Assembly (NCBI GenBank): GCA_018672815.1
Contig: JABHDX010000094.1
Span: 1 to 14,621, forward strand
Length of the DNA: 14,621 bases
Source: Gammaproteobacteria bacterium
GTDB taxonomy: Bacteria > Pseudomonadota > Gammaproteobacteria > UBA11654
Direction of reading: 5' to 3'
Shown: positions 1 through 7,308 of the stretch, piece by piece
Numbering within the stretch: the first letter of the stretch is position 1
How the letters are laid out: each line of letters opens with the position of its first letter
Program-made: the position numbers and the translations under genes
The notes under the pieces: generated by a model
Database searches by the model: none
The model's input: only the letters and a program-made list of their open reading frames with translations
Told to the model about the DNA's origin: nothing

Positions 1-621
1 GAAAGGCTTGATCCTCATGATGGAGATATTATTTTCTTTGGAGCGGATCAGTCAAATATTGTAAATGCCTCTTTAGGCGCTCTTAGGGTAAAGTTGGCTG
101 AAGATTTTAATTTAATTAACGAAGGTTGGTTTCCTGTTTGGGTTATTGATTTTCCTATGTTTCATTGGGATCCTAAAGAAAAGAGATGGATGTCCGAACA
201 TCATCCTTTCACTTCACCCATCAACTTATCAGATGATGCATTGATAGAAAATCCAGGCGATACTTTATCAAGAGGGTATGACTTGGTATTGAATGGCAGT
301 GAAATTGGCGGAGGATCGATAAGAATCCACTCTCAAGCAATGCAACAAGCTGTTTTTCAAGTTCTTGGAATTGATCCAGAAGAGGCCAATGAGAAATTTG
401 GATTTTTTCTTGAAGCACTAAAGTATGGTTGTCCACCTCATGGGGGGATTGCCTTTGGCATTGATCGAATAGTGATGCTTATGACTGGATCCACTAGCAT
501 TCGTGAGGTCATTGCTTTTCCAAAAACTCAAACGGCAAGTTGCCTATTAACTGATGCACCAAGTCAAGCAGGAAAAGGACAACTAAAAGAATTAGGAATT
601 TCAACAAAAGAACAAAAATAA
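1..621 (+). CDS. aspS: Aspartyl-tRNA synthetase, C-terminal part (5' end outside window)
   Basis: This is a class II aminoacyl-tRNA synthetase that charges tRNA-Asp (possibly also tRNA-Asn in organisms lacking AsnRS) in the cytoplasm. The reading frame is open from base 1, so about 206 C-terminal residues are visible and the anticodon-binding domain, motif 1 and motif 2 lie upstream. Visible family signatures are DIIFFGAD near the window start, [18 protein letters not shown] (bacterial AspRS active-site region) and motif 3, [14 protein letters not shown], at local residues 148-161 with its conserved Arg at 156. This is followed by [10 protein letters not shown] and the usual short tail ending in QLKELGIS. 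The stop is TAA at 619-621. The protein looks intact and ordinary. It is followed by an 84-bp gap, so ctaB probably has its own start signal. Identification is very secure; whether the enzyme is discriminating or non-discriminating cannot be told from this part. Confidence 0.97.
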   Translation, partial: ERLDPHDGDIIFFGADQSNIVNASLGALRVKLAEDFNLINEGWFPVWVIDFPMFHWDPKEKRWMSEHHPFTSPINLSDDALIENPGDTLSRGYDLVLNGSEIGGGSIRIHSQAMQQAVFQVLGIDPEEANEKFGFFLEALKYGCPPHGGIAFGIDRIVMLMTGSTSIREVIAFPKTQTASCLLTDAPSQAGKGQLKELGISTKEQK

Positions 622-705
622 ATATAAAGAATTGAAAATTTTCATTCTAATTTGTTTGTAGATCATTGATAATAGTCCTGAAATTTATACTGAAAAATCA
701 CTGAG
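622..705. other. aspS-ctaB intergenic gap
   Basis: This 84-bp AT-rich gap contains a perfect 12-bp palindrome TGAAAATTTTCA (633-644) without a loop, so it is not a hairpin terminator. Just before ctaB is a possible sigma70-like pair, TTGATA (666-671) and TATACT (686-691), but the 14-bp spacer is short. Nothing else is recognisable. Confidence 0.3.
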
Positions 706-1590
706 ATGCCTCAACATAAACCAATTACCAAATATTTAGCACTAATCTATAATGCCGGTAAAGTTAGGCTAGGTTTTTTAATTATGGCCTGTGCTCTTGC
801 TGGAATAGCTGTTTCTCCATCCACAAATTTAAATGGTTTAGAAATTTTTGCTCTAGCTGTCTATGTGCTTGTTGCCTCATCAGCTTCTGGTGCGTTCAAC
901 CAATGGTATGAAAGAGATATAGATGCCGTGATGGAAAGAACTAAAGATAGACCATTTGTCACTAAGGAGCTTTCCCCAACAAAACTTTGGAATTTATGGT
1001 TAATTATCATTAGTTTACTAGCTCTATACGCCACTTATAAAGTGAGTAATCTAGAGGCAGCAATTTATTTATTTGCAGGTATTTTTACTTACGGTATTGT
1101 CTATACTGTTTGGCTCAAAAGAAGAACGTGGATGAATATTGTAATTGGTGGGTTGGCGGGTAGTTTTGCAGTATTGGTCGGTTCGGCAGCAGCAGGTAAT
1201 ACATTTGCTATGGGTCCATTAATACTCTCTGTTGTTTTATTTTTATGGACTCCACCTCATTTCTGGGCTCTAGCCATTGGGTATAAGGAAGAGTATGCTA
1301 AGGCCAATATACCAATGTTACCTGTAGTTGTTGGAAATAAGATTACAAGCCAGGCTATTTTTTGGCACACATTAGTTTTAGTTCTTCTCTCATTATCATT
1401 AATTCTTTATAAAATGAGTTGGATTTATTTTATTTTTGCTTTGAGTGGAGGCAGTTATTTTCTCTATTGTTCTTTTTTACTTTTAAAGGATCAATCAAAA
1501 GCTTTAGCAAGGAAAACATTTTTTGCTTCAATATTTCATCTAGGACTTCTTTTATTAGGTACCATGTTTGATGCTATGATATTTGACTAA
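706..1590 (+). CDS. ctaB: Protoheme IX farnesyltransferase (heme O synthase)
   Basis: This is an integral membrane prenyltransferase of the UbiA superfamily (CtaB/CyoE). It transfers a farnesyl group to the vinyl side chain of heme B to give heme O, the precursor of heme A for terminal oxidases. The first Asp-rich motif is N65-QWYERDIDAVMERT with DRP at 81-83. The loop after TM4 has WLKRRTWMNIVIGG (136-149). The second signature is WTPPHFWALAIGYKEEY followed by NIPMLPVVVG (181-210). About eight to nine hydrophobic segments and the 294-residue length fit the family. ATG 706 is used because it gives the normal short cytoplasmic N-terminus. Oddly, no cytochrome oxidase subunit, ctaA or ctaG gene is nearby; ctaB usually sits in a cox or cyo operon. 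The next gene starts 24 bp downstream, so it may be co-transcribed. The cyoE name is equally applicable. Confidence 0.95.
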   Translation: MPQHKPITKYLALIYNAGKVRLGFLIMACALAGIAVSPSTNLNGLEIFALAVYVLVASSASGAFNQWYERDIDAVMERTKDRPFVTKELSPTKLWNLWLIIISLLALYATYKVSNLEAAIYLFAGIFTYGIVYTVWLKRRTWMNIVIGGLAGSFAVLVGSAAAGNTFAMGPLILSVVLFLWTPPHFWALAIGYKEEYAKANIPMLPVVVGNKITSQAIFWHTLVLVLLSLSLILYKMSWIYFIFALSGGSYFLYCSFLLLKDQSKALARKTFFASIFHLGLLLLGTMFDAMIFD

Positions 1591-1614
1591 TAAATATTTA
1601 AGGTTGATTGCTTC

Positions 1615-3270
1615 ATGTACAAAACAATTAAAGTATTCTTTTATATAGCTGTTCTTGGTTCAACATCCTGTTCTTTTCAGCAAAGCATTAAATTTGAAGA
1701 CATTAGTTTTGAAGCAGGAGTAGCTGATGTTGGTGTTAATAGTTCAGGACCCTCATTTATTGATTATGACAATGATGGTGATATTGATATATATGTTAAT
1801 ACTGAGTATCACGGCGATGGTCAGGGTAATCGATTATATGAAAATAATGGAAGTGGAAGTTTTATTAATGTTGCAGTTGAGAGAGGGGCAGATAACAAGA
1901 ATGCTCTAGGTCGAGGTGCATCTTGGGGGGATTACGATAATGATGGCGACATGGACTTAGTTGTATCAAACCTACCTTCATCAGGGGAACCTAAAATACC
2001 ACCTACAAGTCTTTTTAAAAACCTATTAGTGGAAACTGGAGATGCTAATTTTAAAAATGTCACCGTACAGTCAGAGTTATTTAGAGCTAATGTTAAAGAA
2101 GATCGAGAGATTGGCGGCATCGGTGATACAGGTGCTGGTGTTGCTTGGGCTGACTATGATAATGATGGCGATTTAGATCTTTATTGGAAATGTGCTGATT
2201 ATGATATTGATAATGCATTGTTTCGTAATAATGGAGATGGAACGTTTACTGATGTGACCGAAGAGGCAGGAGCTGGAATAATAGATTTGGTTGTAGAGGC
2301 CGGTTCTCAAGGTTCACCCAATTGGACTGACGTTAATCAAGATGGCTGGATAGATCTCTTAGTCACAAATGAAGGGTCTGAAAAGATATTATTTCTAAAT
2401 CAAGCAAATGGAACTTTTAAAAATATTACAAGGTCTTTTAGGCCTCCAAGTGGTACTGTTTTTTTAAATCCAGGTAATGCTAATGGAGCTTGTATTGGAG
2501 ATATAGATAATGATGGTGATATGGATGTTTTTCTACCAACAGCAGACCAGTCCAATAGGCTTTATATCAGTCTTCTAAGTGATACTGGAAGCTTGTCTTA
2601 TAAAGATATATCACTTTCTTCTGGTATTGATCATAAATCAGGTGCAAGAGGATGCACTATGGGAGATTTTGATAACGATGGATTGATAGACATTTATGTG
2701 AATAATGGCGGACTACAAAATACTTTAATCAATGATGTTATTAATTTACCAATTTTTGTCCAATTCTATATTGCAATTGAGCCAGCTTATAACAAATTAT
2801 TTAAAAATAATGGTAATTTAACTTTCAGTGATATAACAGAAGGTTCTGGTTCAAATATTCTAGGTATAGGAAGCGGTGTGGGGAATGCAGATTTAGATGA
2901 TGATGGTTTTCTGGATCTATTTTTAACCAATAGAACATTTTATAATTCAGAAAAACAAATTACAGAATCTGATCGTAATTATCTTTTAAGGAATAAAGGT
3001 AATGATAATAATTGGATAAAGATTGAACTTACTGGAACCAAAAGTAATACCAATGCTTATGGAGCTAGAGTCAAAGTGATGGCTGGAGACTCTATTCAGT
3101 ATCGAGAACACACAAGTGCTCATGGGTATAATTCGGCAAATGATTATAGACTGCATTTTGGCTTGGCAGATGAAGAGCATATCGATTTGATCGAAATTAT
3201 TTGGCCAAGTGGCGAGAGAGATCTTTTAACAGATATTGCAGTTAATCAGACATTATCTATTGAAGAATAA
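1615..3270 (+). CDS. VCBS/FG-GAP repeat protein with C-terminal ASPIC/UnbV domain
   Basis: This is an exported, probably surface or periplasmic beta-propeller protein of unknown substrate. The N-terminus is a hydrophobic leader ending GSTSC with Cys at 19, a lipoprotein-like but non-ideal lipobox. Seven Asp-rich calcium-loop motifs of the DxDxDGxxD type are visible at residues 50-58, 106-114, 180-188, 239-247, 296-304, 351-359 and 426-434; the fourth and seventh are slightly degenerate (DVNQDGWID, DLDDDGFLD). Seven blades would make a complete integrin-alpha-like propeller. The C-terminus from about 483 is an ASPIC/UnbV domain: GARVKV, REHTSAHGYNSAN, LHFGLADEEHIDLIEIIWPSG. Family members are often called CRTAC1-like, and their biochemical role is not established. 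The gene lies 24 bp after ctaB and 18 bp before the amine oxidase, so a shared transcript is plausible. The domain call is very secure, the function is not. Confidence 0.92.
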   Translation: MYKTIKVFFYIAVLGSTSCSFQQSIKFEDISFEAGVADVGVNSSGPSFIDYDNDGDIDIYVNTEYHGDGQGNRLYENNGSGSFINVAVERGADNKNALGRGASWGDYDNDGDMDLVVSNLPSSGEPKIPPTSLFKNLLVETGDANFKNVTVQSELFRANVKEDREIGGIGDTGAGVAWADYDNDGDLDLYWKCADYDIDNALFRNNGDGTFTDVTEEAGAGIIDLVVEAGSQGSPNWTDVNQDGWIDLLVTNEGSEKILFLNQANGTFKNITRSFRPPSGTVFLNPGNANGACIGDIDNDGDMDVFLPTADQSNRLYISLLSDTGSLSYKDISLSSGIDHKSGARGCTMGDFDNDGLIDIYVNNGGLQNTLINDVINLPIFVQFYIAIEPAYNKLFKNNGNLTFSDITEGSGSNILGIGSGVGNADLDDDGFLDLFLTNRTFYNSEKQITESDRNYLLRNKGNDNNWIKIELTGTKSNTNAYGARVKVMAGDSIQYREHTSAHGYNSANDYRLHFGLADEEHIDLIEIIWPSGERDLLTDIAVNQTLSIEE

Positions 3271-3288
3271 AAAATATAAGAACACCTT

Positions 3289-4725
3289 ATGATTTCATAC
3301 AAAAGAAGATTAGCTTTAAAATCATTAGCTGCACTACCTGCTTCGGCACTTTTTAATAATGGACTAAAAGCTGAAACAAGTTCAGATATTATCATTATTG
3401 GCGCAGGATTATCTGGGCTAACAGCAGCATTAATTTTACAAGATGAAGGTTATAAAGTAACAGTACTTGAGGCTGATAATAGAGTTGGTGGAAGGGTATT
3501 ATCAGAAAGAGGAGTGCCTGGTAGCCCCGAAACTGGAGGAACAGCTTTTGGTTCTGGTTATGCTAGAATTATTGATATTTCTGAGCGATTGGGTGTTGAG
3601 CTTATAGATCTCAATCCAATCATTCCTTATTTTAGAAAAAGAGAGCTGGCATTGGATCAGACAATTATTCCAATGAATGAATGGCCTGATCATCCAAAAA
3701 ATCTACTACCAAGAGAAATGAAGCAATTACCACCCAATGCTTTTTTTCATCAATATTTAGGAGAGCGAAACCCATTAGAGGCAAACAATGAATGGATGAA
3801 TCCAAAGTATTACATTCATGATATTTCTGTCCATGATTGGTTGATAAGTGAGGGTTTTAATTCTGATTTTATTGATCTGGTTTATAATCTAAATATCAGC
3901 CATGGGCATACTGCAAAAGATGTTTCAATTTTAATGCTGATGTTTGTTAATGCATTTAGCAATTCTCAAAGCCGACTTGGTTTGAGTACCAGTTATACTG
4001 CGAAAGGGGGGAACATGAGTATCCCTGAAGCAATGGCCGATAATTTATATAAACCCGTACTGATGAATAAGTCAGTAAGAGCTATTTCAACACAATCCAC
4101 AAAAGCTGAAGTGGTTTGTGGAGATGGGACAAAGTATCGAGCTGACCATGTGATTTGCTCCATCCCATTTTCAGTCTTAAAAAATATTGATATTGCTCCA
4201 ATTATCCAAGGACCTCAGGCTGAAGCAATTCAAAAGCTTCGTTCTCAAAAAATCAATATGTTACACCTTGTACCTAAATCTAATTTTTGGGAAGAAGATG
4301 GCATGAGTCCAAGCATGTATACAGACAGTTATGCAGGCATGGTTCTGGCAGAAAGAAAAGGAGAAAATCCTCAAACTGTAACGAGTTTAACAGCCTGGTT
4401 AAGAGGCGGTATTGCTGAAAAATTAGATTTGATGACAACAAAAGATGCTATTAAAACCGTAATGAATTCTATTGAAGAGTTAAGGCCAGCGGCAAAAAAT
4501 AAATTAGAAGCAGTGGCTTATCATTCATGGTCATTGAACCCTTTTTCTCAGGGTGATTGGTCCTACTGGGGACCAGGACAGATTACAGCATTTGGACGAC
4601 ATATTGGGAATAGACATGGACAAATTCATTTTTGTGGTGAGCATACTGCTGTATCGAATAGAGGTATGGAGGGTGCTATGGAATCTGGAGAGAGAGCTGC
4701 ATTTGAGATTATGGGAATTATTTAA
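3289..4725 (+). CDS. Flavin-containing amine oxidase family protein with Tat-like leader
   Basis: This is an FAD-dependent oxidoreductase of the monoamine oxidase/polyamine oxidase/phytoene desaturase superfamily. The leader has R6-R7 in KRRLALK followed by a hydrophobic, Ala-rich stretch and a likely cleavage near residue 28. That is a twin-arginine-like signal, sensible for a protein exported with bound FAD. The dinucleotide-binding fold follows: IIIIGAGLSGL with GxGxxG at 38-43, the ribose-binding Glu at 61 and the amine-oxidase signature RVGGR at 65-69. The C-terminal FAD motif is FCGEHTA (448-454) then GMEGAMESGERAA. The 478-residue length is normal for the family. The substrate is unknown: an amine, an amino acid or a non-amine isoprenoid or steroid-like compound are all possible. 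The gene ends 3 bp before the convergent SDR gene. Family confidence is high, while the Tat assignment is moderate because the consensus Phe is Ala here. Confidence 0.9.
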   Translation: MISYKRRLALKSLAALPASALFNNGLKAETSSDIIIIGAGLSGLTAALILQDEGYKVTVLEADNRVGGRVLSERGVPGSPETGGTAFGSGYARIIDISERLGVELIDLNPIIPYFRKRELALDQTIIPMNEWPDHPKNLLPREMKQLPPNAFFHQYLGERNPLEANNEWMNPKYYIHDISVHDWLISEGFNSDFIDLVYNLNISHGHTAKDVSILMLMFVNAFSNSQSRLGLSTSYTAKGGNMSIPEAMADNLYKPVLMNKSVRAISTQSTKAEVVCGDGTKYRADHVICSIPFSVLKNIDIAPIIQGPQAEAIQKLRSQKINMLHLVPKSNFWEEDGMSPSMYTDSYAGMVLAERKGENPQTVTSLTAWLRGGIAEKLDLMTTKDAIKTVMNSIEELRPAAKNKLEAVAYHSWSLNPFSQGDWSYWGPGQITAFGRHIGNRHGQIHFCGEHTAVSNRGMEGAMESGERAAFEIMGII

Positions 4726-4728
4726 TTA

Positions 4729-5532
4729 TCACCATGGAATGACTCTTCCATCTTCGTAATCAATGAATTTTCCATTATCGTCCATATTTATTTCCTCAAT
4801 CAATTCGACCATTTTAGTGACACTTTCTTGAGTTTCAATGGCACCAGGTAATTTAATTCCAGGAGTTGTATTAACCATTCCTGGAGATAAAACAACGGCT
4901 GTAATACCTTGCTTTTTTGTTTCAAATGATAAGGTATACATCATACTATTCAGAGCTGATTTGCTCATTGCATAGCTATACATCATAGGTATTTTTAGCC
5001 TTTCACCAAAAGAACTTGCTTTACTAGATAAAGCGATTATCTTTCCATTTTGAGACTTTTTTACATTTGGTATGAAAGCTTGAATTATTTTTAATGGACC
5101 AAGTGCATTAATTTCAAAGCTTTGTCTAGTAATGTCTTCTTCGACTCCTGAAATTTTTTTGAAACTAGATCGATATCTAGGAGTCAATGCTGCATTACTT
5201 AAAAGGAGATCAATAGTTTGATTGCTGTATTTTTTTGCCAAAGCACTGATGTCTTCATTGTCAGTGACATCTAGTTTTTCAACTACAATATTGGGTTTAT
5301 CTTTTGCAAAAGTATTCAATTCTAAAGAGGTTTCTGGTTGACGGGTTGTTGCAATAATATTCCAATTTTTTTCACTGTATTGTTTAACAAACTCAAGCCC
5401 GATATTTCTATTTGATCCAGTAATTAATAGAGTCGGTTGTTTGTTATCAAAAGCTTCTAATTGAAAAGATAAAAAATTAGTGAGGATGCCAAATATCACT
5501 ATGTAAATGTTAAATGTTATTTTATTCTGCAT
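4729..5532 (-). CDS. SDR-family NAD(P)-dependent oxidoreductase with hydrophobic N-terminal leader
   Basis: This is a classical short-chain dehydrogenase/reductase with a Rossmann fold. The cofactor motif is TGSNRNIG at 38-45, where the usual third Gly position is Asn. Further elements are LDVT (87-90), NAA (113-115), the structural Asn in INALGP (142), catalytic Ser at 169/170, YAMSK with Tyr 187 and Lys 191, and SPGMV (216-220). It resembles the C-factor/CsgA-like carbonyl reductase branch. The oddity is residues 1-28: a Lys at 4, then a strongly hydrophobic run at about 6-23 ending near LEA, which looks like a Sec signal or membrane anchor ahead of an otherwise complete cytosolic-type core. 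No other ATG precedes the core, so a shorter start is unlikely. It is the last gene of a three-gene minus-strand run, 12 bp after the HHE-like gene. The substrate is unknown. Confidence 0.88.
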   Translation of the reverse strand: MQNKITFNIYIVIFGILTNFLSFQLEAFDNKQPTLLITGSNRNIGLEFVKQYSEKNWNIIATTRQPETSLELNTFAKDKPNIVVEKLDVTDNEDISALAKKYSNQTIDLLLSNAALTPRYRSSFKKISGVEEDITRQSFEINALGPLKIIQAFIPNVKKSQNGKIIALSSKASSFGERLKIPMMYSYAMSKSALNSMMYTLSFETKKQGITAVVLSPGMVNTTPGIKLPGAIETQESVTKMVELIEEINMDDNGKFIDYEDGRVIPW

Positions 5533-5544
5533 CTTTATAATATT

Positions 5545-6141
5545 TTATTGAGGCTTTTGATTATGCCCTATTGGTGGAAAACTACTAGGATCACACTCTT
5601 GAGGTGCTGCTAAGATAACACCTTGATACAGTTTTTCTTCAGTTTCTACACTTTCTTGAGTGACCCCAGCTATCTTCTCCCAATCACTTGGCTCAAAGAC
5701 TTCTTCTTCAAGGTCAAATGTAGAATGTCTATTAGTAGCTAGCATATTGAGAAAAACATCCAAAAAATCATGAGCTTCCTTTTTAAAATCATTGACTTCA
5801 TATAATCCTGATCTAATGAGGTTTTCCTTGGACTGGTTCAGTTTTTTTAATGCTTCTTCCATTGCTTTTAGTCCGGTATTTAGACTGTCTAATTTATCTA
5901 GATATTCTTGATTATTCGATTCTACATGAGGGACTAATAGATCATGCAGAATGTAATCTTGAGCTACCAAGCGATTGAGAGAGAAGTCTAAATAATCGCA
6001 ACTCACTACATAAAAATTAATTAATCCTGGATCAATATGACTCTTATCCAAACTTTTTGTAAATGCTCTTCTTACCTGCGATAGATGTGTTCGCTCAGTC
6101 ATTACATGAGTTTGATAATTTTTACTGACTGATTTCTTCAT
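5545..6141 (-). CDS. Hypothetical alpha-helical protein, possibly hemerythrin (HHE)-like
   Basis: I do not recognise this protein with certainty. The visible sequence is 198 residues, soluble, charged and predicted mostly helical, with no signal peptide. One helix contains FSLNRLVAQDYILHDLLVPHVE (about 53-74), a middle stretch rich in Leu, Lys and Glu (83-108) looks like a coiled coil or helical hairpin, and a later segment reads NRHSTFDLEEEVFEP (137-151) followed by a long acidic helix. Spaced His and Glu residues in two helices recall the HHE cation-binding fold, but the canonical H-HxxxE pattern is not clean, so metal binding is only a suggestion. The tail is polar and Pro-rich. The open frame extends to a GTG at 6159 that overlaps the upstream stop; I prefer the ATG at 6141, 7 bp after the paraoxonase-like gene. 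It sits between that gene and the SDR and is very probably co-transcribed with both. Confidence 0.65.
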   Translation of the reverse strand: MKKSVSKNYQTHVMTERTHLSQVRRAFTKSLDKSHIDPGLINFYVVSCDYLDFSLNRLVAQDYILHDLLVPHVESNNQEYLDKLDSLNTGLKAMEEALKKLNQSKENLIRSGLYEVNDFKKEAHDFLDVFLNMLATNRHSTFDLEEEVFEPSDWEKIAGVTQESVETEEKLYQGVILAAPQECDPSSFPPIGHNQKPQ

Positions 6142-6148
6142 AGATCTA

Positions 6149-7222
6149 TTATAGATCACATATTAATAATTTTTTGTCAGTAATTGATCCCATAAATAAT
6201 TTACTATCAAAAATTGCACCCACACTTGTTGTAGAAATATCTTCTCCATTACTTAAAAAAAGCTCCTCTATTGTTGCCTCTGAATTAAAATCCCATTTAA
6301 TTTGAAATACTTGTGAGGGAGCAGGCATAATTTCTTCCTTTTGAAAGGATATAAAATGTTGAATTAAGGCCATAACTTTGGGTATAGCAGCAACAATTAA
6401 ATCATCATTAGAAGAAACATTAATATTATCAGGCGAACCATTTATTTTTATGGTTTCTAGTTTTTTCAATACTCCATTATTTTCATTGATAGAGAAGATA
6501 GCGATTCTTTTAGCAGCTGTTTCTGATGCAAATAAATATTTGTTATTTTTAGAAGTATTAATACCAGAAATTTGTGATAAATTTTCAGCAGCAACACTTG
6601 CTGAATCTCCATTAAAATAAATAATCTTTGACATAGGTCTACCGAGTTGTTCTTGAATTTTGCCAAATGCTGTCTCAGCACCTTTATCGTTTCCTAAATA
6701 GAACTTATTTTGTGCCATTAATACAAGAGCATTAGGGCTTTTAAAAAGAGGATCAGTTATCGTTTGCTGATGCATAAATAAACCATTTTCATCTTCTGAA
6801 AAAAGTTCAACATTTTCAGGTTCCAACTCTCTATTTTTAGGGTGATTGATAATTCCTAAATGTCTTTTACCATTAGTATCAATATATAGACTAATACCAT
6901 GTGGTCGAAAATGAGGCGGTTGTTGATTTAATGCCAGCTCTACTTTATAAGGAGTTTTTTTGAGATTAATTTTAACTACAGTGCCTTGAATATCATCCCC
7001 TGTGATAAGAGCAGCACGGTCTTCAAGAGAGAGGTAAGCTATTCCTCTTTCAAAATCTATTTCAAGATCTTCAGCGCTTCCATTGATTGGTAAAGCCGAA
7101 CAGACATCTGGTGTCTTGACTGTTAAAGTCTTAAAAACATCCATTCTATTAGCCATGTAGAGTGAAAAAAGTACAACCAGAGCAATTATTAATAGCAGTC
7201 CTTTAATTATCATTTTAAACAT
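6149..7222 (-). CDS. Paraoxonase/arylesterase-like six-bladed propeller protein, membrane-anchored
   Basis: This is a homologue of the calcium-dependent PON (serum paraoxonase/arylesterase, SMP-30-like) lactonase/esterase family. A hydrophobic segment at about 4-24 is an uncleaved anchor or signal, as in PON1. Residues matching the PON1 catalytic-calcium ligands are visible: Glu 51 (in SAEDLEI), Asn 164 (SPNAL), Asn 222 (SGINTS) and Asp 265-Asn 266 (SPDNINVS). The PON1 His115/His134 dyad corresponds to His 108 (RPHGIS) and His 127 (IINHP). Cys 41 and Cys 355 (LLICDL, three residues from the end) sit where PON1 has its Cys42-Cys353 disulfide, which supports a periplasmic location. The structural-calcium Asp that follows Asn168 in PON1 is Ala 165 here. 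The expected activity is lactone or ester hydrolysis; the natural substrate is unknown. It is the first gene of the minus-strand run, diverging from the MFS gene over 86 bp. Confidence 0.88.
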   Translation of the reverse strand: MFKMIIKGLLLIIALVVLFSLYMANRMDVFKTLTVKTPDVCSALPINGSAEDLEIDFERGIAYLSLEDRAALITGDDIQGTVVKINLKKTPYKVELALNQQPPHFRPHGISLYIDTNGKRHLGIINHPKNRELEPENVELFSEDENGLFMHQQTITDPLFKSPNALVLMAQNKFYLGNDKGAETAFGKIQEQLGRPMSKIIYFNGDSASVAAENLSQISGINTSKNNKYLFASETAAKRIAIFSINENNGVLKKLETIKINGSPDNINVSSNDDLIVAAIPKVMALIQHFISFQKEEIMPAPSQVFQIKWDFNSEATIEELFLSNGEDISTTSVGAIFDSKLFMGSITDKKLLICDL

Positions 7223-7308
7223 ATATTACATCTCTTCGCTTTTCTTAAATTAAATAAGTTTAAAATCTTACTTGTTATTCTGCTCACTATCGAGCAATAT
7301 TTGATTCT
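7223..7308. promoter_or_regulatory. Divergent control region between paraoxonase-like and MFS genes
   Basis: These 86 bp separate two divergent transcripts and must hold both start signals. A perfect 5-bp inverted repeat, TGCTC (7281-7285) and GAGCA (7292-7296) with a 6-bp centre, lies 13 bp upstream of the MFS start codon and is GC-richer than its surroundings, which makes it a candidate operator. The -10-like hexamer TAAAAT (7261-7266) has no convincing -35. No regulator can be assigned. Confidence 0.35.

Noticed and set aside
4734..4751. ATGGAA-N6-TTCCAT hairpin near the end of the SDR gene as a terminator between convergent genes
   Set aside because: It lies inside the SDR coding sequence, has only 6-bp arms and is not followed by a T-run on either strand.
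6142..6159. GTG start giving a six-residue longer HHE-like protein overlapping the paraoxonase-like stop
   Set aside because: ATG 6141 follows closely, and neither candidate has a convincing ribosome-binding site to favour the rarer codon.
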